A stretch of 64,000 nucleotides of DNA from Chrysogorgia sp. JL179-B06 (Eukaryota; Cnidaria; Anthozoa; Scleralcyonacea; Chrysogorgiidae), in contig JAYKKM010000504.1 in NCBI GenBank assembly GCA_035772405.1, forward strand, positions 1,300,001-1,364,000, read 5' to 3'. Below the pieces are notes generated by a model that worked only from the letters and a program-made list of their open reading frames with translations, searched no databases and was not told the DNA's origin. Positions 43,601 to 54,261 of this stretch are shown one piece after another (the stretch's first letter is position 1; the number at the start of each line of letters is the position of its first letter). Made by a program: the position numbers and the translations under genes.

Positions 43601-45640
43601 CGTGGGTGCTAATATCGACCGGCGTTTAGTCCCTTATCACGCGAGATGCAAGCCGATCCTGATCTCGGATCGGGTTTATTTGTTTATATATATATATATA
43701 TATATATATGATCAACCGTCCTCATGCGCGGCATCTTAAAATTTGGTCCTGGTAACTAGATATAGACAGAAGCTGATTGGTAGACCTAGGTAGACCTCTG
43801 CATTTGAATTAATATTTAAATTGCAACCGTCACATGATTGCGAATGCAAAAATTGAAACGGTATTGAAACGGTTTTTTGGTGCGTTAAATTTGGCGTAAT
43901 TTAAATTTAAATTGACGCCAGCGCGACAAACCGCTTTCCGGAAGAAGCCGATATTCGCCGACGGCGAAATTTATATTGCCATAAAAACCAGCCATTTCCT
44001 CAAAATCAGCGGATGCAGTAATGAACAAACATTACTATAGACATTATCAGCTGATTTCAAGCCGAAACTGTAGTGTTGAAGGACAAGATAATCAAAGACA
44101 GACACAAGTAAAAGGTAAAAGGACTATTATAATTATGTACATTGTGATTGTCACCGACTCACCAGTCTGTGTTGAGCAATTAATTTGTCTTTTCTGCATA
44201 GTTTTTTTTGGCTAGGGTTAGTAATTTGGTTAGGATTAGGGTTAGGTTTAGTATTTTGGTGATATTTACTTGCATTTCGTTGAATTCTAAGAGACTATAG
44301 CGTCGTACGGCTACCGTACGAATAGCCATTACCTTCAGTTCAGTGCTTCACTTTATCGTTTAACTTTTTGACTTGACTAGCTAATTTTAATGTAATTTAA
44401 ATAATTGTACACTGTATTGTGTATTTGCTCCAAGCTCCGAAATCTAATAGACACATATTGAAATACTTAACAGAGAGATTTGGAAAAATTTGAAGGTGTG
44501 TGATGTTTTGAATGTTTAGAATTTTCAATTTTCAAAACATATATGTATAATATTTTGACTGTTGGATTAAATCCATGCAGTTTAAAATATATACCATTTG
44601 TTCTTTATAATACTGCAGAATAGTAAAGTGGTAGTACAAATTTTGGAATTGCATGTACAGTATGTTTATTATTTTATTGAAATTATAAATACTATATTTG
44701 CTTGATAATTAGCCTATATATACAGTAGTTTAGGGTGAAAAAACATGCATACTATTGCTGTGTTTATATGACCTAGGCCTGTCCTACAATTTTGTAGCAA
44801 TAAACAAGCATTACTGTATACTTGTCAGTGTTAATATATACACTGCTGTAGTGAATAAAGGAGCGCTCGGGGGGAAACAGACGATACAGTACATGGATGA
44901 TTGTCAAGCAAGCTCATATCCTCAGAAAAATTATTCTGTGTCCTGGACAGGGATAACTTCCTGATTTCCAGTGAGACGCTCTAACCATTGAGCTACGAAG
45001 ACTCCGATGGCGAGTGAAGGTTACATTGATGTACTGATTCTATTGATATATGTCTGCCTAAATGCAGCTGGCATTTGCATGCAGCAGTGTATATATTAAC
45101 ACACCCAATCATTACAGATATATATAGTAACTGCTGCATAGGCAGTACATATATCATTAGAACAGTACATCATTGTAACCTCTCTCCATCTGAATCTCGA
45201 TGGCTCAATGGTTAGAGGCCGTCACTGGCAATAAGGTTATATATTTTTATGTTTCTGACGATATGATCTTGACGTCCATGTTTTGTATACTGGCGTGTAT
45301 TCCATATATAATCTGTGTTTATGTACAGTACTCCATCCATTATGGAACATGTTAGACCTACAGTTACTTAGCTGGCATAGTGGGTCACAATTTATTATGT
45401 CGCGATCTGTCAATGTAAAATACATATTATTATTATTATGTTCACATTGGGTATGTTGACACTACTAAGTACTGTGTCAGCTAGATCATTGTCGACAAGC
45501 AGACTAGGCATGGCATCCTGAACATAGTTTATAATATATATGTGCATGGTGATATTACGTACACAATGCCACATATATATGCTTTGTTACATGGCAAATA
45601 TGGTACAGTGGATCTGAAATCTGCATTAGGCATTATTATT
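43601..45640. repeat. Shared unit block X (unit B), no gene called
   Basis: From about 43850 it aligns with 32051-33640; it lacks the large inverted repeat of unit A and keeps only one arm (about 43605-43860). A telomere-like patch lies at 44212-44256. No gene is supported. Confidence 0.6.
44935..45420. repeat. Inverted pair of tRNA-like SINE-type repeats (unit B)
   Basis: The minus copy (44935-45050) and plus copy (45125-45420) mirror 33150-33530. A perfect box A, TGGCTCAATGG, is at 45201-45211. Confidence 0.6.
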
Positions 45641-45760
45641 ATTAGTATTATTATTGTTAATGCATTATTATTAGTAGTATTAATAATAATAATAATATTA
45701 TTATTATTAATAATAATAATAATGATAATAATTTTAAATAATAATAATATTTAATTTCCT
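45641..45760. repeat. (TAA)n/(TTA)n tract, 3' end of LINE M2
   Basis: Mixed ATT and TAA repeats marking the 3' junction of the minus-strand LINE within unit block X. The homologous place in unit A (near 33610) has a much shorter ATTATTATTAG. Confidence 0.8.
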
Positions 45761-45984
45761 TTATAACAATAATATCAAAATATTTTACATTCAAGGTACT
45801 GATGATAAAATTTGTTCAATAAAGAATAGTTATTATTTCTTAAAATTTGCTGTCCATATATTCAAACTATATTATGATAATTATTTACAATAAATACATA
45901 TAAAAATAATAATAATTTAAAACTAAAGTCCAATATATATAAGATTATCTAACTAACTAATAATAATAATAAAAATTTACAAAA

Positions 45985-48246
45985 CTAATGAATTCTTGCC
46001 ATCACGGTCTCTATATCTAAGTCTATGTCTTTAATGTTGGATTGTACTCTTCTAATTGTTCTCGAGCCTCTTAAACATAACAAGGCAGATCTAACGATGG
46101 AGAATGATATCTTTGCTCTTATCCACGAAATTGTGTGTGAGTATAGCTCTCCCTTCTTGTCTGCTATCAATTCAGCAAGTCTGCTGTGGTATCGTAAGCA
46201 TTCATCTCCCATTCCTCCTGTTGTAGTGAAAACGAGTGGTGTGAACGTTCCTTGCTCGATTTCTGTCACTCTTTTGCCATACATACGTTTCTTCTCGTTT
46301 TCGTGCTTTCTGTAAATTTGTTTGGGACTTAAATCTTGATAAGATTCTGCGTTTGGGTGACAAACCCGGACATCAAAAAAGGCAGATCTTTGTCTTTCCC
46401 AAAATCCCCTTGCATGAACATCTAGCCGCGCTCCAGTAGATATATTTGCTCCCGGGTTTAGGGTCTCTCCATTGACATTTTGTAGAGTGGGTTCAATCTC
46501 AACGTTGTTGCATACCATGTTCAATAGTTCAGCTTCAAGATCTCTTAGTTCATTGTGGCGTTGAATTATGAAGCCTCCGCGTTTACATATCATTGCGTGA
46601 TTTATAGTAAACGTCTCCCCACATACACACATCGAAGGGCTGTCGCTGCTACTCCAATCATATCTTAGGTTTAAGGCATCACGGAATTCCCTCTTATTTA
46701 AGTTGAAATTCATCTCTGAAATTGGAATTACTGTTAGCCAAGTAGAAGCTCCTTTTTCGGCTGCAAATTCCAATGATCTTTTTGTCTTTTCAGATACTGC
46801 ATTCTTCAAGATTTTAACTTTTTCATTTAAAGCATAGTTTTTCCCCTTTCTCGCGATTTTCTTCAATTCTTGTATACGTGAGTCATCCGGCAATTCTTGT
46901 GTCTGTGATGTAATTCTTTCCACCAGAGGTGCTGTTATCTGTATCGATGCTGCGTACTCTGTGGCTGCTTCTCCACAAGGATTTATGAGTCCTAGACCGC
47001 CCATTCGTACCGGTAATGCTAAGACTTCACGGTCAAGCTCGGTGGTGTTGTGCTCTGTTATGGCTGGTATAAGAACCTTGACAAGTGCAGTCTCCAATGG
47101 TTCTAACAGATCTTGGATATCTGGCAAAGTACGGAGAAAGTACGTCAAACGATGTTTCAAACCATAGGTAAAAACGGCGTAACATGCTTGAGGTTGTGAT
47201 ACTGCAAATTCCGCTAATTTTGTTATCTCCTTTACCCATTCTTCTACTTTACCGTCAACATATTCAGATAGATATGATCTTGATCCTACTACCGCTCCCA
47301 AGTGATTTTGCCCTTGTGTGGTGATGTTAATGGCTGTATCTTGAAAGGCTTCTTTTGCTAATTCTTCTTTCTCTGGGTTGACAATCAGCCAGCATTTCTT
47401 GTCATTTGGGTAATAACCATAGTCAGGACCAATATCCGATAAGGTATTCCACCACTGCTTTATTTCTGTTATAGTTCCTGCTCCACTCGCGTCATCGGCG
47501 TACCAGCATTGCTTTGTGTGACTTGTACCTTGCAAATATGAAATTAGTGGTTGAAGACTGATAGCGTATAAGGCCATGGATAATGGGTCTCCTTGCGTCA
47601 TGCCTTCTGACGATTTTAGCTCTTTGCCACCAACGATAAACAATCGCGATGGCAGTCGGTATGTATTCGTCGCGTATGTTGCAACAGTGGGGCAGAGCAC
47701 TCTTGTACTATGCAAAGCAGCAGCTCTATTCAGGGTATTAAAGGCGTTGGAAGCATCGATAAGCAAGACTGCATCTGTGTCATCTGCCTCGAATATGTTG
47801 CGCATTGCGTGGATTGCTGCCTCGCTACCCGATGCTTGACCGGCGCAAACCTGGAGTGAACCACTGGCTTCGATCACATCTTGCTTAACCACTTTCATGA
47901 CACACTTGCTTATTACTCTTCTGATAACCTCTCCCACACCAATCGGTCTAACTGCACCTGCTCCTTTGTCTAGCGGAATTAAACGACTTGCTAATATTGA
48001 TTCAATAGAAGTTGTATCAACATGTTTTGTACACAAAGTCCTTGAAAGGGTGGCTAGTGCCTCACAGAGCCTTGTAGAGGATTGCTTGAACGATTTACAG
48101 GCAAGTATTCTTTTAAAACCATTTGCATCAATACCTGACGGACCACCAGACCCTTTCGTTCTCAGGGCAGTTTCTCGTATCATTTCTGCATTTATTCCGA
48201 TGTATATGCTTTCCGGTATTTCTTCTACAGGACCATGAAGTATTAC
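45985..48246 (-). CDS. Family M LINE protein: intact RT, zinc knuckle and RLE (M2)
   Basis: This is the best preserved family M copy. From the Met at 48183 the frame is open for 732 codons. [13 protein letters not shown] at 13-23, LIDASNAFN at 141-149, [11 protein letters not shown] at 193-203 and catalytic YADD at 228-231. A CX1CX7HX3C knuckle (C519, C521, H529, C533) follows. The RLE region has ARLDV at 585-589 and FFDVRV at 602-607, and a [13 protein letters not shown] helix follows. R2-type LINEs use such an RLE to nick the target and prime reverse transcription. The same frame continues upstream to 48246, just after an in-frame TAA. Catalytic residues appear intact, so activity in trans is conceivable. 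Confidence 0.85.
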   Translation of the reverse strand, partial: VILHGPVEEIPESIYIGINAEMIRETALRTKGSGGPSGIDANGFKRILACKSFKQSSTRLCEALATLSRTLCTKHVDTTSIESILASRLIPLDKGAGAVRPIGVGEVIRRVISKCVMKVVKQDVIEASGSLQVCAGQASGSEAAIHAMRNIFEADDTDAVLLIDASNAFNTLNRAAALHSTRVLCPTVATYATNTYRLPSRLFIVGGKELKSSEGMTQGDPLSMALYAISLQPLISYLQGTSHTKQCWYADDASGAGTITEIKQWWNTLSDIGPDYGYYPNDKKCWLIVNPEKEELAKEAFQDTAINITTQGQNHLGAVVGSRSYLSEYVDGKVEEWVKEITKLAEFAVSQPQACYAVFTYGLKHRLTYFLRTLPDIQDLLEPLETALVKVLIPAITEHNTTELDREVLALPVRMGGLGLINPCGEAATEYAASIQITAPLVERITSQTQELPDDSRIQELKKIARKGKNYALNEKVKILKNAVSEKTKRSLEFAAEKGASTWLTVIPISEMNFNLNKREFRDALNLRYDWSSSDSPSMCVCGETFTINHAMICKRGGFIIQRHNELRDLEAELLNMVCNNVEIEPTLQNVNGETLNPGANISTGARLDVHARGFWERQRSAFFDVRVCHPNAESYQDLSPKQIYRKHENEKKRMYGKRVTEIEQGTFTPLVFTTTGGMGDECLRYHSRLAELIADKKGELYSHTISWIRAKISFSIVRSALLCLRGSRTIRRVQSNIKDIDLDIETVMARIH

Positions 48247-49360
48247 TTAAGGCTTTGCTTCTTGTGCTTCAGGATGTTTCTGTTTAAGCTGCAACATAAC
48301 ATCGTCTGTTAAGGGCAGTACACTTCCACAATCCCCATCATTTAGAAAACGCATGGCTGAATTTATTTGGCCCTCCATTACGAGTTTAGCAAAAATCTTT
48401 GCTCTGTTTGGAAGGTCAGATTTCTTTCCTTTTCCAAGACGCTTTTGAATCATTCGTCCTTCCCTTATTAGCTTGTCAATTTGACCTTCTTTCCATAGAG
48501 CCAGTCGTTTCTCCAAACTAACTTTATGGTCTTTAGCTTTGGACTTCTGACCAGGCTTTTGGAGTCCGACCGCTAGGAGAACAAAGAACGGTTTTAGAGC
48601 TATATGCTGCTTGTTAGATTCAATGTTCCAGTCGTCAATATGCGCCGTTAATTGATCAATGAACTCTCTTCCTATTTTCCCATATGGGACAAGGAAAGCA
48701 TTTTTTCTCCATGATATGATTTCATTATATGCCTGTATAATACATGATGTTTGGATTATTATCGGGCCACCGTCGCTATCTTTTTCCCATTCAACCATAG
48801 TAGGCTTGTTCATTTCTGGAAAACGCGTTGGGGCTCTTTATTCAGTTGCTTTTTCTTGTGTGTCGTCTTCGAGTTGGTTATCAGACCCATGGCAATTTCT
48901 TGTTTGTCGCCTGTCAACCGTTTCATGCAAATTTAGGCTCAAAGTTCCCGAATTTGCATTTGGTGTTATGAACGCTTCGACATTACGATTTTCAGCTTCA
49001 ATTTTATCTCGACTTTCTCTCGCTGAGTTCGCTACTTCCCTCTCTAATCTAATTTCTCCATTACCACCAGTATTCTCTGACAAGTTTGCTAATGTTTTCT
49101 CTAGTCTTGCTGCTTGATCTCTTAGGTTTTGAATTGTCAATCTTAGGTTTGCATAACCTCGTCTCTCCCAAAGCTCTTTCATGACTTTTGATATAGCCTT
49201 TTTTTCTCCCATTCTCGTTTAGAGGCGGATTCACCGATGAAACCATGATAAGGGCATTTCCTTTGCAATCCAAACAATCTTGGTTCATTTGCTCGGTCCA
49301 TTTTAACCTTCCTGGCCTTCTTATTGCGTTAGCTATCGCCGTATTTGAACCACTCGCCAT
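48247..49360 (-). pseudogene. Family M LINE (M2), Myb-like N-terminal part with two stops and one frameshift
   Basis: The N-terminus (from 49360) has a Myb/SANT-like region, RLKWTEQMNQDCLDCKGNAL. One extra base in an A run near 49205 shifts the frame into VMKELWERRGYANLRLTIQN. From there the frame is the same as that of the 732-codon part and is broken only by stops at 48838-48840 and 48247-48249. Between them lies a conserved linker ([40 protein letters not shown]). The first Met candidate directly abuts the 3' end of the next LINE (49370). Confidence 0.8.
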
Positions 49361-49369
49361 GATGAATAA

Positions 49370-52300
49370 TTTCTATTATAATGATGTAAACTTTATTTAT
49401 TCATAATTGATATATACTACAATGATAAACCTCTCTTTTACAGGTAGTTCACCAATGTCTACTTGAATTAACGATATATATGATATATAATATTAGTTTT
49501 GCATTAGTGTTGGGTTGTCCCAGGTTTTGTTACGTTTACAGAAAATATAGTATGAGGTTCTTATACAAATGTTAATTATTCTTTTCATGAAGTACTTTCG
49601 GCAACGTTCGTCAAATTTGAGATCTTTCAGCATTTCAATAAATTCTAATGATGGTTGACTGAAGACTCCGAGTGAGCTGATGGACAGATTCACAAATTTA
49701 ACTTGTTCATAATTGTTGTTCTGTTCCGTAATTAGTTCCTGATACTTCTGTCTCTTACGGGTGGCATTATTGAGTAGATTGGATTCAAATCCGACTGTGA
49801 GTTCGAGAATATATATACATTTGTTTTCGATTGTTACCAAAAGATCGGATCTCCGGTGAGAACAGATGGGCTGATGTAGCCAGGTATGTCAGCGTAGAGG
49901 CTATAATTTTGTACGGAGTTGAGTGAGGAGGCAATAAAATTTAAAACAGAGTCATGTCGCCAAGTAAACCGCCCTTCGTTTAGGTATGTTTGGCAACCAG
50001 CAATGACGTGAAGTAGGGTCTCAGGTTGCAAGCAGAATGAACAGTCAGATGTAGGTGATATTCCCCATTTCACAAGGTTTTTGCGAGTCGGAAGCGAGTG
50101 TTGTTGATGTATCGGATGGTGAAGTTAAATATGTTCTTAGGGAGTTTGCTTTGGACTGAGGACCATGTGGAGTTGAACGAGAGAGTCGAATATTTAATGA
50201 TGTTGGAAAAGAATGAACCTTGTGAAATAAGGTGATGTTGAAGCCTTTCTTCGTGTTCTTTTCTGAAAGTGTTTAGTACGTCCTTTGTGTTTTTGTACTT
50301 GTCGTATTGCACATTCTTGTGATTACTTGTGACAGTCCATAGGTTTCTAATTTCTTCATTTGGTGATAATTTTAAAGCTTTTCGCGAAACAGTTTGGCAT
50401 TGAAGAAATTTCGTTGAAGGGAGAATGATATTTAGACCGTACTTACTGCGAGGAAGTAGGACGTTGCTAAGTGTTGCTGAGATGGGAAGTTCAAGCCATT
50501 TCCGTATATATTTCGACGCAATACCATCTAGTTTTTCATTCACCCAGGTTTTACCTATGTCAGAAACAGTGAAGTGCCAAGAGATTTTTGCAAGTGCGTA
50601 GCGGCTGTACAACATAATTTTATTTTTTGGATGTAATGGCAGTTCGTCAATTTCATTCATGATGTCGGTTAGTGTGTCGTGTAGCTCAGATTTGTGATTT
50701 TCTTCGGACATATTAAAGTCAAAGTAGCGGCCTAGGTAACGAAACGATTTCCCATTTTCAACACGTGGTACGAGATGGTTATTTACAAACAGTTTGGGGA
50801 GATATTGGACCGATTTTGTTGAATCCTTTTTAATGCCAAATGTTGAACATTTATCCACACGTATAATCATGTTGGCCCACTGACACCAGATCGTAAAGCG
50901 ATTGAGAAGCATTTGATTTTCTTTTTCTTGACCACTGATAACGGCAGCGTCGTCTGCAAATTGTAACCAGTGGATTGGGTTGAATAAGGTAGTACTATCG
51001 TTTGGTTTCCGGAAGCCAAGTTGACCGTATTTTTCAGACTTGATGTGTTGAATAAAAGTATTGAACGACATATTGAACAAGAGAGGACTGAGAGAATCGC
51101 CTTGGAGCACACCTCGGTCAACAGTGATGAATGGGGTGTTGAATTCATCTGTGATGATGGAAGTTTTGAAATCGGTATAGAGGCTACTAATGAGATTCTT
51201 TATGTGATCAGGGATATGGTGAAAATCAAGGACTTCGTGAATAAGGTTATGATGGACTTCGCCAAATGCGTTTTCTAGGTCTAGTAATGTTATGACGAGA
51301 GATCGTTGTTTTGTGCGCGCTTTGTTGATTATATGCGCCATCTGAGCTGTATGTTCTAGTGTTCCGGAAAGTTTTGGGGTGAAGCCTTTTTGGATATTCT
51401 GTTCTATATACTTGTTTTCCGCAAGAAATTGAAATGTTTTATTGCGAATGCACGATGTTAAAACTTTAAGTGGAATGGATTCAAGTGTTATTGGTCTAAA
51501 GTTTGCTGGTTCGTCTGTCTCTCCTTTCTTGTGTATAAGTATTGTACATGCTTTTTTCCAATCAGAAGGGACAGCGCCGTGAGACCAGGCTGAGTGGATT
51601 ATGTCGGATAGATAGGAACGTAAGTAGGGACAGCGTTTAAAACAGATTATAGATATATGGTGAGCCAGACGGTTTCATTTTACGGATGACATTGGTAATC
51701 TCTTGATAGGTCGGGGGGTCGAGATTAAATGGCTTTTGAGGTGAAGCAAATTTTGGAATCCAGCTTGGGATGCTGAACGCTTTATTTGGGTTGATGGCAG
51801 AGAATGTCTTAGTGAAGTATGATGTGCATTGAGCCATATTAAATGATGGAAGTGAGCAAATTTTCTTTTTAAAAACTCTTTTAACGTAACCCCAGAAGTT
51901 TTTAGTAATTACACTGTCATGATCAATTTCCGCTGACTTTTGACTGTTGATGTTATCTTGATCGGCATTATTAGGTTTAAGAAGGTTGCGCAGTTTCTTG
52001 GCTACGAATTTGATTTCTAGCACTTCTCCGTTTTCTGATTTTAATTTCTTTAAGGCGATTTTCAGGTCCTTGACCGAGGATTTCGCATACTTTTTTCTCA
52101 AATTTACATCGTTGTGGTTATCAACGTGTCCAAAATTTTCGCTAAAGTAGTTGTATATAACTGTTGCCATGGTGTTGATGTTATTATTCAAATCGTGCGG
52201 TGTGATTGGGTGGTTTAAAAAGGTCAGTTTGAAAAAGTCGTTAGCGGTTGACCATTGTAATGGCGATTTCGGTAGTTTAATTCCCTTTTTTAGGATAGGG

Positions 52301-52780
52301 AAGTTTTCTTTGCAATACGAAGTTGGAATTTCTGCATCGTCTTGTTCTACGTTGTCCTCATTTTGTTGATCATTTAACGCTTCTGTCATTTGCTGTTGTA
52401 GTTCGTCTTGAAGGTCATCAATAACTCGGCAGCTTCGTTGATGCATTTTGAGGCCGCGAGGTCCTTTACAGACTTTACCACAGCAACATTTAACAGCTGT
52501 GTACGATATGACTGGCAGACATTCTTGTGCTGGCATTTCCATTGTTGGAGTATCATCCGTGGTGGTTTCTTGCTCATAGTTCACTTTGCTTTTACAGCGC
52601 CATGAGTGTCTGCCCAGCGATACGAAATCTTTACCACAAAATCCACATATTATTAGGGTTGCGAACAGTGCAAGTAGGCTTGCACGAATCATTTTAGATT
52701 CAATATTAATAAAATTATCAATATATACGACGTTAGTGTGTCAATTCAAGTAAAATTTTTCGTTGAAACTGAGGACATGT
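49370..52780 (-). mobile_element. RLE-type LINE family R, near full length (R3)
   Basis: Minus-strand element with 5' end near 52780 (about 60 bp before the TAA tract at 52839), coding region 52692-49500, and 3' UTR ending AATAAAGTTTACATCATTAT at about 49370. It shares its 3' end type with 11090-12208. The neighbouring family M LINE starts right at its 3' end. Confidence 0.8.
49493..52692 (-). pseudogene. Family R LINE protein: zinc fingers, RT, knuckle, RLE; three frameshifts
   Basis: The N-terminus holds two Cys/His fingers (CGFCGKDFVSLGRHSWRC at residues 17-34 and CGKVCKGPRGLKMHQRSC after C-C) and an acidic linker. RT follows: FRPITLESIP and GFTPKLSGT in the part just after the first frameshift, then LLDLENAF, RGVLQGDSLSPLL and FADDAAV at 19-26, 76-88 and 128-134 of the run from 51341. 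A CX2CX7HX4C knuckle (near 50030) and the RLE (DLLVTIEN ... ILELTVGFES, 49850-49790) complete it. Frameshifts lie near 51640 (T run), 50090 and 49845; the last removes the conserved PD of the RLE. NeSL/R4/Utopia-like; clade not resolved. Confidence 0.85.
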
Positions 52781-52833
52781 ACGTCAGAGCGCGTTAACAC
52801 ACGTCTGCTCTATGTCTAATCTATGTCTATATC

Positions 52834-52838
<5 letters not shown>

Positions 52839-52877
<39 letters not shown>
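52839..52877. repeat. (TAA)n microsatellite at unit X/Y junction (unit B)
   Basis: Clean TAA repeats followed by ACAATAATATTTATACAGG, the start of block Y as in unit A (38441-38490). Confidence 0.9.
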
Positions 52878-52879
<2 letters not shown>

Positions 52880-53905
52880 AATAATATTTATACAGGATAG
52901 CCCATTCAATGCTAACACTGGTATCATTTATATGGGGGTCTTGTTTTCTAACAAATTACAGTTACAAATTTCAACACATATTCATAAATGCACACTACAA
53001 TGTTACAAAAACTAATTTTAACTCAAAAGTTGTATATCCTTCACATATTGTCAATTAAGGCAATAGATAATGGTGCTATAACATGTATGAACAGATTAAT
53101 TGAAACATGGAAAACAGCTCTTTACCGGTAGATATGATGTTAAAATGCCATGGAATTTCCTAACTAACATTACACAATGTAACTTGCTTCTAATACAAGA
53201 GGTACAAAACTTAGGATTTCTATTAACCAATCAGTTTCAATTCCCGACTTAGGAAAGATCAGTTTCTCTGACATGCATAGAGACCTCTGATTATGACCAT
53301 CGATATTTAGTTATCCATATTCCTGCCAGCTCTACATCACAGTATAGTCCAATGTGGGTAGAATTATCAACTTACTGATATAATCTATCCACACTAACAA
53401 TTGGAGTAGAATCCCTAATACGTCTTAGTAAATCTAATTTGAATGGACCCCTATACATTTGAACTATATGCATCTGTAGACATTTGAATGAATTTGATTT
53501 TTTAAAGGACACTCATTGTATGATAGAGATGCACTTTCTTCCTTCAACAGCCTTTGGTGTCTATACTAAATACTGCATTGTTTATTTCGTGAGTCATCAA
53601 TATTGTGATAAAGTAATTTCTTTCTTAGTAATTGATGGTAGAAACAGCAGTAGACCCCCCACTATTATGTTGCTGTACCCAAAAATTAAAAAGTTTGGGC
53701 TGCATGTATTTAGTTTGATGTCCTATGAAACAATTAAATTCAGACAATACAAAGCTCTGAGAGATATTGTCCAATAAAAATTTATTTAGTTGGGCAAATG
53801 AAATGGCTATTATCTAATTCAAGTAATTTAGAACTAAAATAAGTACTGTACTGTAAGTTTCAAACAGCAATTGGGCGAGGGGTTGTTGTGTATACGTATT
53901 TCTAG
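52878..53905. repeat. Unit block Y, end of unit B
   Basis: Aligns with 38491-39314 and has about 180 bp more (around 53380-53565). It ends GGGGTTGTTGTGTATACGTATTTCTAG (last four bases 53902-53905). A 97-codon frame (53484-53777) is not conserved as protein and is not called. Confidence 0.65.
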
Positions 53906-53910
53906 TATCT

Positions 53911-54002
53911 AAACTAAATGTGACTTTGCAAACGCCTGGAATCCCGTGATGAGGGACTAAACGCCGGTCGATATTATCACCCTCGCCCTTCGGCCGGCGC
54001 TT
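53911..54002 (+). mobile_element. Helitron-like 3' end fragment
   Basis: AAACTAAATGTGACTTTG, then GGGACTAAACGCCGGTCGAT, then CTTCGGCCGGCGC, as in 29104-29221, but the CTAG terminus is lost. Confidence 0.45.
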
Positions 54003-54093
54003 AACTCTTTTATAAACGCTCTACCTCTAATGGTATCGAGCACTCTTGAACCATCCGCCAGCTTTGTAACATTCATGTTACAAATCTGTTTTA

Positions 54094-54150
54094 GTATATA
54101 TATATATATATATATACATATATATATTATATATATATATATATATACAT
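54094..54150. repeat. (TA)n tract with flanking CATGGCGAGAAATT
   Basis: The AT tract is followed by CATGGCGAGAAATTATGGAC. The complement of a nearly identical phrase precedes the AT tract at 60598. A GATT microsatellite follows at 54206-54228. Confidence 0.8.
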
Positions 54151-54261
54151 GGCGAGAAATTATGGACACGCAGGCGCAGTAGGCACATGTTTTTAAATAA
54201 AGATTATTGATTGATTGATTGATTGATTCACTTAAACAAATTTGCTAAAAAAATATGGCCA

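Noticed and set aside
46961..47839. Plus-strand frames antisense to the family M LINE
   Set aside because: Shadows of the long minus-strand RT frame.
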